Source: Saccopteryx bilineata | Lineage: Eukaryota; Chordata; Mammalia; Chiroptera; Emballonuridae | DNA: 64,000 nt | Direction of reading: 5' to 3' | Assembly (NCBI RefSeq): GCF_036850765.1 | Contig: NC_089493.1 | Span: forward strand, 216,998,744-217,062,743 | Made by a program: the position numbers and the translations under genes | In this document: positions 33,048-43,160 of the stretch, piece by piece | Layout of the letters: the number at the start of each line of letters is the position of its first letter | Position numbering within the stretch: the stretch's first letter is position 1 | The notes under the pieces: generated by a model | The model's input: only the letters and a program-made list of their open reading frames with translations | Database searches by the model: none | Told to the model about the DNA's origin: nothing

Positions 33048-36000
33048 GGAACTCACAAGTATCAATAATTACACTAAATGTAAACGGATTAAACTCACCA
33101 ATAAAAAGGCACAGAGTAGCAGAATGGATTAAAAAAGAAAATCCAACTATATGCTGCCTACAGGAAACTCATCTAAGTAACAAGGATAAAAACAAATTCA
33201 AAGTGAAAGGCTGGAAAACAATACTCCAAGCAAATAACATCCAAAAAAAAGCAGGTGTAGCAATACTCATATTGGATAATGCTGACTACAAGACAGGAAA
33301 AGTACTCAGAGATAAAAATGGCCATTTCATAATGGCTAAGGGGACACTGAATCAAGAAGACATAACAATTCTTAATATATATGCACCAAACCAAGGAGCA
33401 CCAAAATATATAAGACAGCTACTTATTGACCTTAAAACAAAAACTGACAAAAATACAATCATACTTGGAGACCTCAATACACCGCTGACGGCTCTAGATC
33501 GGTCATCCAAACAGAGAATCAACAAAGACATAGTGGCCTTAAACAAAACACTAGAGCACCTGGATATGATAGACATCTACAGGACATTTCATCCCAAAGT
33601 GACAGAGTATATATTTTTCTCCAGTGTACATGGATCATTCTCAAGAATTGACCATATGTTGGGCCACAAAAACAACATCAGCAAATTCAGAAAAATTGAA
33701 GTTGTACCAAGCATATTTTCTGATCATAAAGCCTTGAAACTAGAATTCAACTGCAAAAAAGAGGAAAAAAATCCCACAAAAATGTGGAAACTAAACAACA
33801 TACTTTTAAATAATGAATGGGTCAAAGAAGAAATAAGTGCAGAGATCAAAAGATTTATACAGACTAATGAAAATGACAATACGACATATCAGAATCTATG
33901 GGATGCAGCAAAAGCAGTGATAAGAGGGAAGTTCATATCACTTCAGGCATATATGAACAAACAAGAGAGAGCCCAAGTGAACCACTTAACATCCCACCTT
34001 AAGGAACTAGAAAAAGAAGAACAAAGACAACCCAAAAGCAGCCGAAGAAAGAAGATAATAAAAATCCGAGCAGAAATAAATGAATTAGAGAACAGAAAAA
34101 CTATAGAAAAAATTAATAGAACAAGGAGCTGGTTCTTTGAAAAGATCAATAAAATTGACAAACCCTTGGCAAGACTTACAAAGGAAAAAAGAGAAAGAAC
34201 TCATATAAACAAAATCCAAAATGAAAGAGGAGAAATCATCACGGACACCGTAGATATACAAAGAATTATTGTAGAATACTATGAAAAACTTTATGCCACT
34301 AATTTCAACAACCTAGAAGAAATGGATAAATTCCTAGAACAATACAACCTTCCTAGACTGAGTCAAGAAGAAGCAGAAAGCCTAAACAGACCTATCAGTA
34401 GAGAAGAAATAGAAAAAACCATTAAAAACCTTCCCAAAAATAAAAGTCCAGGCCCTGACGGCTATACCAGCGAATTTTATCAAACATTCAAAGAAGACTT
34501 GGTTCCTATTCTACTGAAAGTCTTCCAAAAAATTGAAGAAGAAGCAATACTTCCAAACACATTTTATGAGGCCAACATAACCCTCATACCAAAACCAGGC
34601 AAGGATGGCACAAAAAAAGAAAACTACAGACCAATATCTCTAATGAATACAGATGCTAAAATACTAAACAAAATACTAGCAAATCGAATACAACAACATA
34701 TTAAAAAAATAATACATCATGATCAAGTGGGATTCATCCCAGAATCTCAAGGATGGTTCAACATACGTAAAACGGTTAACGTAATACACCATATCAACAA
34801 AACAAAGAACAAAAACCACATGATCTTATCAATAGATGCAGAAAAGGCTTTCGATAAAATACAACACAATTTTATGTTTAAGACTCTCAACAAAATGGGT
34901 ATAGAAGGAAAATATCTCAACATGATAAAGGCCATATATGATAAACCATCAGCTAACATCATATTAAATGGCACTAAACTGAAGGCTTTCCCCCTTAAAT
35001 CAGGAACAAGACAGGGTTGTCCACTCTCTCCATTCTTATTTAATGTGGTACTAGAGGTTCTCGCCACAGCAATCAGACAAGACAAAGAAATAAAAGGCAT
35101 CCATATCGGAAAAGAAGAAGTAAAGGTATCACTTTTTGCAGATGATATGATCCTATACATCGAAAACCCCAAAGAATCCACAAAAAGACTACTAGAAACA
35201 ATAAGCCAATACAGCAAGGTCGCAGGATACAAAATTAACATTCAGAAGTCAATAGCCTTTCTATATGCCAACAATGAAACAACTGAGAAGGAACTCAAAA
35301 GAATAATCCCCTTCATGATTGCAACAAAAAAAATAAAATACTTAGGAATAAACATAACAAAGAATGTAAAGGACTTATATAATGAAAACTATAAACCATT
35401 GTTAAGGGAAATTGAAAAAGATATAATGAGATGGAAGAATATACCTTGTTCTTGGCTAGGAAGAATAAATATAATCAAGATGGCTATATTACCCAAAGCA
35501 ATATACAAATTCAATGCAATTCCCATCAAACTTCCAATGACGTTTTTTAAAGAAATAGAGCAAAAAATCATCAGATTTATATGGAACTATAAAAAACCCC
35601 GAATAGCCAAAGCAATCCTAAAGAAAAAGAATGAAGCTGGGGGCATTACAATACCTGACTTCAAACTCTATTATAGGGCCACGACAATCAAAACAGCATG
35701 GTATTGGCAGAAAAATAGACACTCAGACCAATGGAACAGAATAGAAAGTCCAGAAATAAAACCACATATATATAGTCAAATAATTTTTGATAAAGGGGCC
35801 AACAACACACAATGGAGAAAAGAAAGCCTCTTCAATAAATGGTGCTGGGAAAACTGGAAAGCCACATGCAAAAGAATGAAACTGGACTACAGTTTGTCCC
35901 CCTGTACTAAAATTAACTCAAAATGGATCAAAGATCTAAACATAAGACCTGAAACAATTAAGTACATAGAAGAAGACATAGGTACTCAACTCATGGACCT

Positions 36001-36865
36001 GGGTTTTAAAAAGCATTTTATGAATTTGACTCCAATGGCAAGAGAAGTGAAGGCAAAAATTAATGAATGGGACTACATCAGACTAAGAAGTTTTTGCTCA
36101 GCAAGAGAAACTGATAACAAAATAAACAGAAAGCCAACTAAATGGGAAATGATATTTTCAAACAACAGCTCAGATAAGGGCCTAATATCCAAAATATACA
36201 AAGAACTCATAAAACTCAACAACAAATAAACAAACAATCCCATAAAAAAATGGGAAGAGGATATGAACAGACACTTCTCCCAGGAAGAAATACAAATGGC
36301 CAACAGATATATGAAAAGATGCTCATCTTCTTTAGCTATTAGAGAAATGCAAATCAAAACAGCAATGAGATACCACCTCACACCTGTTCAATTAGCTATT
36401 ATTAGCAAGACAGGTAATAGCAAATGTTGGAGAGGCTGTGGAGAAAAAGGAACCCTCATACACTGTTGGTGGGAATGTAAAGTAGTACAACCATTATGGA
36501 AGAAAGTATGGTGGTTCCTCAAAAAACTGAAAATAGAACTACCTTATGACCCAGCAATCCCTCTACTGGGTATATACCCCAAAAACTCAGAAACATTGAT
36601 ACGTAAAGACACATGCAGCCCCATGTTTATTGCAGCATTGTTCACAGTGGCCAGGACATGGAAACAACCAAAAAGCCCGTCAATAGATGACTGGATAAAG
36701 AAGATGTGGCACATATACACTATGGAATACTACTCAGCCATAAGAAATGATGACATCGGAACATTTACAGCAAAATGGTGGGATCTAGATAACATGATAC
36801 GAAGCGAAATAAGTAAATCAGAAAAAACCAGGAACTGCATTATTTCATACGTAGGTGGGACATAA
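33038..36865 (+). pseudogene. L1 ORF2 (endonuclease-reverse transcriptase) with one nonsense codon
   Basis: The full frame has 1275 codons, the human length. The start is fixed because N14, E43, D145, N147, D205, D229 and H230 of the endonuclease fall at the human numbers. The reverse transcriptase has D600 in [20 protein letters not shown] and the catalytic FADD at 700-703. The only visible lesion is TAA at 36227-36229 (codon 1064), where the minus-strand L1 keeps a CAA-type codon and the old copy also reads glutamine. The frame then continues unbroken to 36865, with the C-terminal Cys/His domain (C1130, C1134, H1142, C1147). The 1063-aa product keeps endonuclease and RT but lacks that domain, so it is probably inactive or impaired. 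Confidence 0.93.
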
Positions 36866-37119
36866 AAGTGAAACTAAGAGACATTGATAAGAGTGTGGTG
36901 GTTACGGGGAGGAGGGGGGAATGGGAGAGGGAAAGGGGGAGGGGGAGGGGCACAAAGAAAACAAGATAGAAGGTGACAGAGGACAATCTGACTTTGGGTG
37001 ACGGGTATGCATCATAATTGAACGACAAGATACCCTGGTCTTGTTATCTTTGAATATATGTATCCTGATTTATTGATGTCACCCCATTAAAAAAATAAAA
37101 TTATTAAAAAAAAAAAAAA
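36866..37119 (+). other. Young L1 3' UTR with G-rich tract and poly(A)
   Basis: A purine tract with many GGG/GGGG runs lies at 36906-36950. It is a strong G-quadruplex candidate on the plus strand. The related tract is present in the old L1 (about 28890-28925) and in the minus-strand L1 (reverse complement at 58650-58697). The element ends with TGATGTCACCCCATT, an AATAAAATT stretch and an A run to 37119. Confidence 0.85.
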
Positions 37120-37130
37120 AATATCTCCAA

Positions 37131-37564
37131 ATAAGATTATACCTTAACTTGCATAGTTATCGTGGCAAAAGTTTTAAAAAGAAGCATCTCACCCAACAAC
37201 TTTAAATTCTCCACAATTTCTATAATCCTTCTTAGGCATTACTTTAATTTTTAATATGCCAGGAATCTAAAAAAAAGAAAAAAGAAGAAAAAATGGCTCG
37301 ATTTACCTCAGATTTTCTGTAGTAACTGGAACCATGTTACAATCAATGTGTTCAGAAAGTGTTCCCTGAGGGATCAACAGATTTTCTATTGGTGGAAAAA
37401 GAAGTGAAAAACTGGGAGGGCAGCTGGCTATGACCCAACCAGGAGCTAGAGACCCAGGGCAACTGAAAGGAACCTTGGTTGACTGCCTCTAGGCTCTAGC
37501 CCACCTCTGAAGCAACGTGTCCTTCCTCCTTCTGTGTGGAGCAAAACATTAGTATTAAAAGGAA
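37131..37564. other. Unassigned sequence
   Basis: Nothing recognised beyond the right target-site duplication of the young L1 at its left edge. Confidence 0.5.
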
Positions 37565-37880
37565 AGGGGCCTGACCAGGCAGTGGTGCAGTGGATAGAGT
37601 GTCGGACTGGGATGTGTAGGACCCAGGTTCAAGACCCCTGAGGTCGCCAGTTTGAGCGTGGGCTTATCTGGCTTGAGCAAGGCTCACCAGCTTGGACCCA
37701 AGGTTGCTGACTCGAGCAAGGGGTCACTTGGTCTGCTGAAGGCCGGCGGTCAAGGCATATATGAGAAAGCAATCAATAAACAACTAAGATGTTGCAACAA
37801 AAAAAAAACTAACGATTAATGCTTCTCATCTCTCTCCCTAACCTGTCTGTCCCTATCTGTCTCTGTAAAAAAAAAAAAAG
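37565..37880 (+). mobile_element. Bat tRNA-derived SINE with internal repeats
   Basis: The head reads GGCCTGACCAGGCAGTGGTG and CAGTGGATAGAGTGTCGGAC (A-box), with CAGGTTCAAGACCC as the B-box region. The body then repeats a motif of the type GCTTGAGCAAGGCTCACC / GACTCGAGCAAGGGGTCAC. It is followed by CATATATGAGAAAGCAATCAATAAACAAC, a pyrimidine-rich stretch and a poly(A) run at about 37868-37880. The same family lies at 46521-46878 on the minus strand. I do not see a clear target-site duplication. Confidence 0.9.
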
Positions 37881-38215
37881 GGGGGGTGATGTCTTCTTGT
37901 TTTAAAAATGAGGTGCCCTTTAAGAACTTGAAGGAAAAGTAGCCCTTTTATACCAGTAAAAACCTGAGACTGTGGCTATGCTTAACAGTTGAAGGAAAAA
38001 GCCAGGCAGGAAAATGTCATGTACAACCTATAGGATCAAAAAATCCCAGAACTCCAATCAGTGTAGTATCTGAAAGTAATCTTAGGGAAGCAGGACTGGA
38101 ACATGGCTGTAGTCTTCAAGATCTCATATACTCTTTGTAGAGTGAGAGTGTGAAGCACGTTTGTGATTAGCACAGGTGAACACAAATTAGTCATGAGTTC
38201 ATGGTGTGAGTTCAT

Positions 38216-38520
38216 TTTTTAAATTAATTTATTTATTTTAATTTATTGTGTTTACATAGATTCAAGTGTCCCACCCAGTACATTCCCCCACCCCCGTGTT
38301 CCCCTCAATATTCCCCTTACCCCCCTCCCCTTCACACAGCCTCCTCCCTTCCCTCCAGGGTTTGCTGTCCTGCTCTCTATAACGCTGTATTATGTATATA
38401 TAATTTCACCAATCTCTTTCCCTTCTCTGATCCCATACTTTCATCCCCTTTCTCTCTCCCCTTTCCCTCTGGTCTCTTTGATCTTGCTTCTGCTTCTATT
38501 CCACTCGACTTTGGGCAGCT
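38216..38520 (-). mobile_element. LINE-1 3' UTR fragment, different subfamily
   Basis: On the minus strand this is an AG-rich 3' UTR (GGAAGGGAGGAGGCTGTG and related runs) that ends in CACTTGAATCTATGTAAACACAATAAATTAAAATAAATAA and an A-rich tail (plus-strand T run at 38216). The layout is that of a severely 5'-truncated L1. The sequence is unlike the 3' UTR of the three L1s here, so it is another subfamily. Confidence 0.65.
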
Positions 38521-38624
38521 GGTAATTTTCTGGTGACACCTCAAAATTGCCCTTATCTCCTAGGCACCTTTTTCTGCCCTGCCCCTGATTTTAGCTGACA
38601 TGGTAATCATTAGTCCTGTTTGTC

Positions 38625-38958
38625 ACATCGTTCTGGCTCTCTGCCATCTGGAACCATGTAGCATGGCATTCTCTCATTCTTCTCTGCAGTTAGGCATGAG
38701 CTTGTGACTTGTTCTGGCCAATGAAATGTGAGTGCTATGAGAGCCAGTGAACAATTTACCACATCTGCACTATACTGCCTTTCCCATCACGGGTCATGAA
38801 AGCACAGAGATGGAGCCTTCCTCTGCCTGGGCCCTGAGTGAGAATGAGCAGAGCTCCTGGGCTGACCTGTGGGAATTGTTTGCTATGAGCAAGTGATAAG
38901 CTTATTATTTTAAGCTACTGAAGTCTTGGCATTATGTCTACTCCAGTATAATCTACTT
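38625..38958 (+). mobile_element. MaLR-like LTR
   Basis: In order: GCATGAGCTTGTGACTTGTTCTGGCCAATGAAATGTGAG, GATGGAGCCTTCCTCTGCC, GGGCCCTGAGTGAG, GAGCAGAGCTCC, and the 3' end TATTTTAAGCTACTGAAGTCTTGG. This is the order of the MLT1-like group whose consensus has CTGGCCAATGAAATGTGAGC and TTAAGCCACTGAGATTT. The subfamily is uncertain. Confidence 0.7.
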
Positions 38959-41125
38959 TATTATGATTGAGAAGAGCAAGGAAGAGCTCACAGTGTTTAA
39001 TCCTCTGCTCCCAAACTTTGAGGTTGCATTATTATATGACAAGGGGTTGTAGAAGCTGCAGAACAAGAGAGGCCCATATTATCATAACAACCCCTGGACT
39101 CATTAATATAAAATGTTATTTTTATACTTGAAAATTTCTAAAAGAGTAAAGATTAAATGTTCTCACTACAAAAAAAGAAAAGTAATTATATGACATGATA
39201 GAGGTGTTAACTAATATTATGGTTATAATCATTTTGCAGTAGACAAGTGCATCAAATCAATATATTGAAAATGTTATTATATGTCACTTATATTTCAATA
39301 AAGGTAGAAAACATAAAGTGAGTCTCTTCAGAAAAAAATTTTTATACAGACAAACATACAAAGATAGGTGCAAAGTCTCATAAATTTTATGATAAAACAG
39401 AAAACATCAGAGAATTTTGGAAGCATAGCTTTCAAAAATGAAACAAGGAAAGGGACTTTTGAGAGGAGGAGCATCAATGAACAGAAGAGGAAATTCTGGT
39501 GCGAGAATCTCCATGACTTATCCAATGTCCCCCAGCTACTGAATGCAATCCAGGTGTCTGGTTCCAATTCCCCTACTCTTTCTGCCACACCTTGAGTTTG
39601 GATGGTGATGGTTTTCCCAGTGTTCTCAACAACAACAAGGGAACAAAGAACTCCTCATGCAGGAAGGCATCTTGTCCTCAGTGTCCACTTCGAATGATTC
39701 CTCAGGTTTGTGCCTGTGAAGTGGGTTGAACTCACTATCAAACTTTCATCTGTACTTAAACAGAGATGTCTAATAATCTATTTCCCTTTCTTTCTCAACC
39801 CTTTACCTTATCTAGGTGCAAAGATAAAAAAAACAGACAAAAAATTGCCTCACCCCCCCCATATGCCTCAAAAATATTCCAGCTCTTGACCTTTATAATC
39901 TGAATAATTGTCTCCACTGTGAACTCATTAAATATAATGAGCTATTGAAAAAAAAAAAGCATGCCTCAGAGAAGGTTCCTCAATACTAACCAACTTCTTT
40001 TAATAACTGTTTTTGGAACCAGGCAGTGTTTAAATAAATAATATTCTGTAGTCAGTTTAGTATCATTCTTAAAGCATTATCGTAGGTAAGGATTTGAAGT
40101 AAGATTTATGTTTTTTTTTAAGTTGGAACTTAAACTTCTTTTCAGACTCCTTTGAAATTATATGAACCCAAGTTTTCAAGTGTAAAATTCAAAGCAACCA
40201 TATTTTTAAAGAGAAAGAAAATAAAAAGACTAAAATTCATAATCCACCACCACTCCTAATGCTAATAATACATATTAAGATAACTTGATCTAAAACTCTA
40301 AAAGCAAGCTAGCCAACATTCATTGTTTCTATAAAATCAGCCTGACAATTTAAGATCAAGAATGTATAAACATTAATATTCTAGTTCTACCTCTTATAAG
40401 TGGGGCCAATTTCTACAACAGACAGTACAGAATATTTGGCATTGTGAGATAAGCCATGCCCTGCAATGTTCATGAACATTGACTTGGGTCCTTCCTTACT
40501 TTTTTTTTAATGCATATCACTCTCAAAAGAGGGATTCCTTATGCTTTGCACATGTCCCTGCTCATTTTTAGAGAAGAGCCTTAACAAATCAACTGTTTTT
40601 TCCTTCTTAGTAAAACAAAATTTTCTTGTGATGATCTTTAAATGAAACTGGTTTTTAAAACAGTGAGTACCACCCTGTTAGACCTTAGTTATTCTACTGT
40701 CATTGCAGCTGCAGAAGGAAAGTTTGTAAGAACTTCCCAAAGCTCCAAAACTAAATACCATAGGACGGTCCCATTTCTACCTGTTCAAATTGTTCCTCCA
40801 GTTCTTCCCACAATCTCCTCTCTCAGAGCCACTTCCCCAACAGCATTTGACTCCATTTTTAACCTTTAACTCACACTATTTTAACACATGCACACACCCA
40901 ATGTATGTGTTGCAAAAAATCTTCTCTCTGCCCATTGATATCCAAGTTCCAAAGCATCCTGGAACACTTTCTATATTAAATTTACCCTCAACAATAATCT
41001 CATTCTGTAAATTCTGACACTAATTGCTGTGCTTGCCATTTACTTAGATGTTTAGTCTTATTTTTGCTCTGCATCATTATGTAATTGCTTCATTGCATAT
41101 GATTTACTCAAAAGATCATGGATCT
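38959..41125. other. Unassigned sequence
   Basis: No gene or named repeat recognised on either strand. Confidence 0.4.
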
Positions 41126-41345
41126 GGCCCTGGCTGCTTAGCTCAGTTGGTTGGAGCATCATCCCCAAACAACAAGGTTTCAGGTTCGATCACCTGGTCA
41201 GGGCACATATGGGAAGCAACCAAGTAATGCACACTAAGTGGAACAAGAAATGAATGTTTCCCTTTATCTCTCTTTCTCTCTTCTTTTTTCTGTCTCCCTT
41301 CTCCCTATCTCTCTAAAAATCAATCAATAAAAATAAAAAGATTTA
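41126..41345 (+). mobile_element. VES SINE
   Basis: It starts GGCCCTGGCTGCTTAGCTCAG (A-box) and has CAGGTTCGATCACC (B-box), GGTCAGGGCACATATGGGAAGC, a C/T-rich stretch (CTCTCTTTCTCTCTTC) and an A-rich tail AATCAATCAATAAAAATAAAAAG. This is the short, classical form. A 7-bp flank AAAAGAT recurs on both sides, which is too short to be sure of a target-site duplication. Confidence 0.9.
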
Positions 41346-41461
41346 AAACATTTTTTTTAAATAATGGATTTATCTGAAGAAAACCAAAACACTTTTTAAA
41401 AGAATATATACACCCTTGTGTTCACTGAAATGTTGTTTACAATAGCCAAGAAATGAAAGTA

Positions 41462-41503
41462 ACCCAAGTGCCCATCAATAACTGCCCTACTGATGGGTAC
41501 TTG

Positions 41504-41506
<3 letters not shown>
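41462..41506. repeat. Inverted repeat (hairpin) inside the old L1
   Basis: ACCCAAGTGCCCATCA (41462-41477) is followed after 13 bp by TGATGGGTACTTGGGT (41491-41506), its reverse complement with one mismatch. The left arm is ordinary L1 sequence, and the right arm replaces normal L1 sequence. Confidence 0.95.

Positions 41507-41559
<53 letters not shown>
41506..41559. repeat. (TA)n microsatellite
   Basis: About 27 alternating TA units directly after the hairpin arm. Confidence 0.97.
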
Positions 41560-41564
<5 letters not shown>

Positions 41565-42050
41565 AAATAATACTCAGCCATAAACAAAAAAAATGAAAAA
41601 GAATAAAATCTTACCATTTGTGACAGCATGAATGAACCTAAAGAGTACTGTGCTCAGTGAAATAAGTCAGAGAAACACAAATACCATATGAGTTCACTTA
41701 TATGTGGAATCTCAAGAACAAAATAAATGTATAAACAAAGTGAAAAGACTCATAAACACAAAGAGCAGACTGGTGGTTGCCAGAGGGGAGGAGGGTTGGG
41801 GGACTGGGAAAAAGACATGAGGGATTAAGGTGTACAAAATGGTAGTTACTAAATAGTCACGGGGATGTAAAGCACAGCATAGAAAACATAGTCCACAATA
41901 TTACAATAATTATATATGGAACCAATTGGATACTAAAAATATTGGGGTTGGAAGGAAATACTATGGAAAGTATATGATTGTCTAACCACTAAGTTATACA
42001 CTGAAACAATACAAAATAATACTGAAAGTATACCATAATTAAAAAATTAA

Positions 42051-42965
42051 TATTATACTTCTCATAGAATTTCTTGGAAAAGAGAAAATATTTTATATAA
42101 ATTGAAGAATGAAATACATCAGGAAAAACCTACATAGCAAATAAGAATTTCATATCTTGCCCAATTCTTGTTCCAGGACTAATCTACAAAGACCCAAGGA
42201 GGAAAACAGAGCTTCACTTCTACCCAATTATCACAATAGCCACACCCAAAACTGTTTGCCATTTGGAGTCAGACTAAAATGAAGGATAAAGCTCAGAGGA
42301 CTACTGTGACCCACTTTAGCAATAGACTGTTTCTCCAGCAAGGCTGACACATCAACCAAGACCGAGTGAGGGAAATTTTACAAAGAAGTAGACAGTAGTG
42401 ATGTGTCATAATCAAAGAAAATCAATGCCCAGCCACTTTCTGCAGCAGACTCTGCCTTCATTCCCTTCAGGTATAATCTACCTCCGGAAATAACATGCAT
42501 CACAAAGATAGCCACAGAGTGCAGGCATCTTGGATGCATCCAGGAGATAAGATCTTGAAAAGGCACGCACCTATGTCTTACAAGCAAGTTTCTCACTATA
42601 AATACAACAAGTAAAGATAAAAGTAGATTTTCATTACCTTTGAAAGATATTATATAATTCTATACACATGTCAATGTTTTGGCTGTTTGGTGGATTTAGC
42701 AGAGACTATGGAATTTTCAGTGTTTGTCTGAATTAGTCAATAATATTGTACAGATGATAGACCAATTCATTCCTAACGAACATATTAGAGGTAAACTGCT
42801 TATACACAGTCACACACAGATGCGTACAGAAATGCACACAGTCTTCCTTGGACTTTACCTTTTTGGGTTAACATTACAGTTAATGTAAAGTTAATGGCCA
42901 TCCGGATACATGCAAAAATGCTGTCTTAAAAGTTGCTCCTGTTGTTTGTGCCTATTGTTTTAGGG
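42051..42965. other. Unassigned sequence
   Basis: No feature recognised. Confidence 0.4.
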
Positions 42966-43160
42966 CAGCAGTTCTCAACAGGGGTGAGTCTGCCTCCCAG
43001 GGGACATTTGGCAATGTCTGGAGGCATTTTGGGTTATCATGACCCGGAGAGGGGGTGCTACTAGCTTGCTGTTAAACATCCTACAATGCACAAGACAATC
43101 TCCCACATCAAAAAATGGTCAGGTATAAAATGTCGATAGTTACAACTATGAGAATCCTTG
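42966..43160 (+). mobile_element. MER20-type hAT-Charlie element
   Basis: CAGCAGTTCTCAACAGGGG, CTCCCAGGGGACATTTGGCAATG, TCTGGAGGCATTTTGGG, GGGGGTGCTACTAGC, AAACATCCTACAATGCACAAGACA, and a right end ATGAGAATCCTTG match the MER20 consensus end to end. About 24 bp of the middle is missing. MER20 is eutherian-wide and known to carry regulatory function at some loci in placenta-related cells. Nothing here shows that this copy does. Confidence 0.88.

Larger units (their letters stand above)
29321..37119 (+). mobile_element. Young full-length LINE-1, 7.8 kb
   Basis: This is a complete autonomous non-LTR retrotransposon: a 2.39 kb 5' UTR with two and a half GC-rich monomers, intact ORF1 (31715-32734), a 303-bp spacer, ORF2 (33038-36865) with one stop, a G-rich 3' UTR and a poly(A) tail ending at 37119. 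The flanks AATATCTCCAA at 29310-29320 and 37120-37130 are identical. The perfect duplication, retained CpGs in the 5' UTR and nearly intact ORFs show recent insertion. The 5' UTR is much longer than the roughly 0.9 kb of the human element. Confidence 0.97.
41380..42050 (+). mobile_element. Old LINE-1 3' end, with local rearrangement
   Basis: It covers the end of ORF2 (CACTGAAATGTTGTTTACAATAGCC.., CAATGAAATAATACTCAGCC, AATCTTACCATTTGTGACAGC, TCAGTGAAATAAGTCAGA) and the 3' UTR (CAGACTGGTGGTTGCCAGAGG, ACTAAATAGTCACGGGGATG, TATACACTGAAACAATAC). Between the two ORF2 blocks about 25 bp of expected sequence is replaced by an inverted copy of the preceding sequence and an expanded (TA)n run. It is too decayed to encode protein. 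Confidence 0.88.

Noticed and set aside
38246..38536. Pro/Ser-rich 96-codon frame
   Set aside because: It lies in the antisense of an L1 3' UTR purine tract and is compositional.
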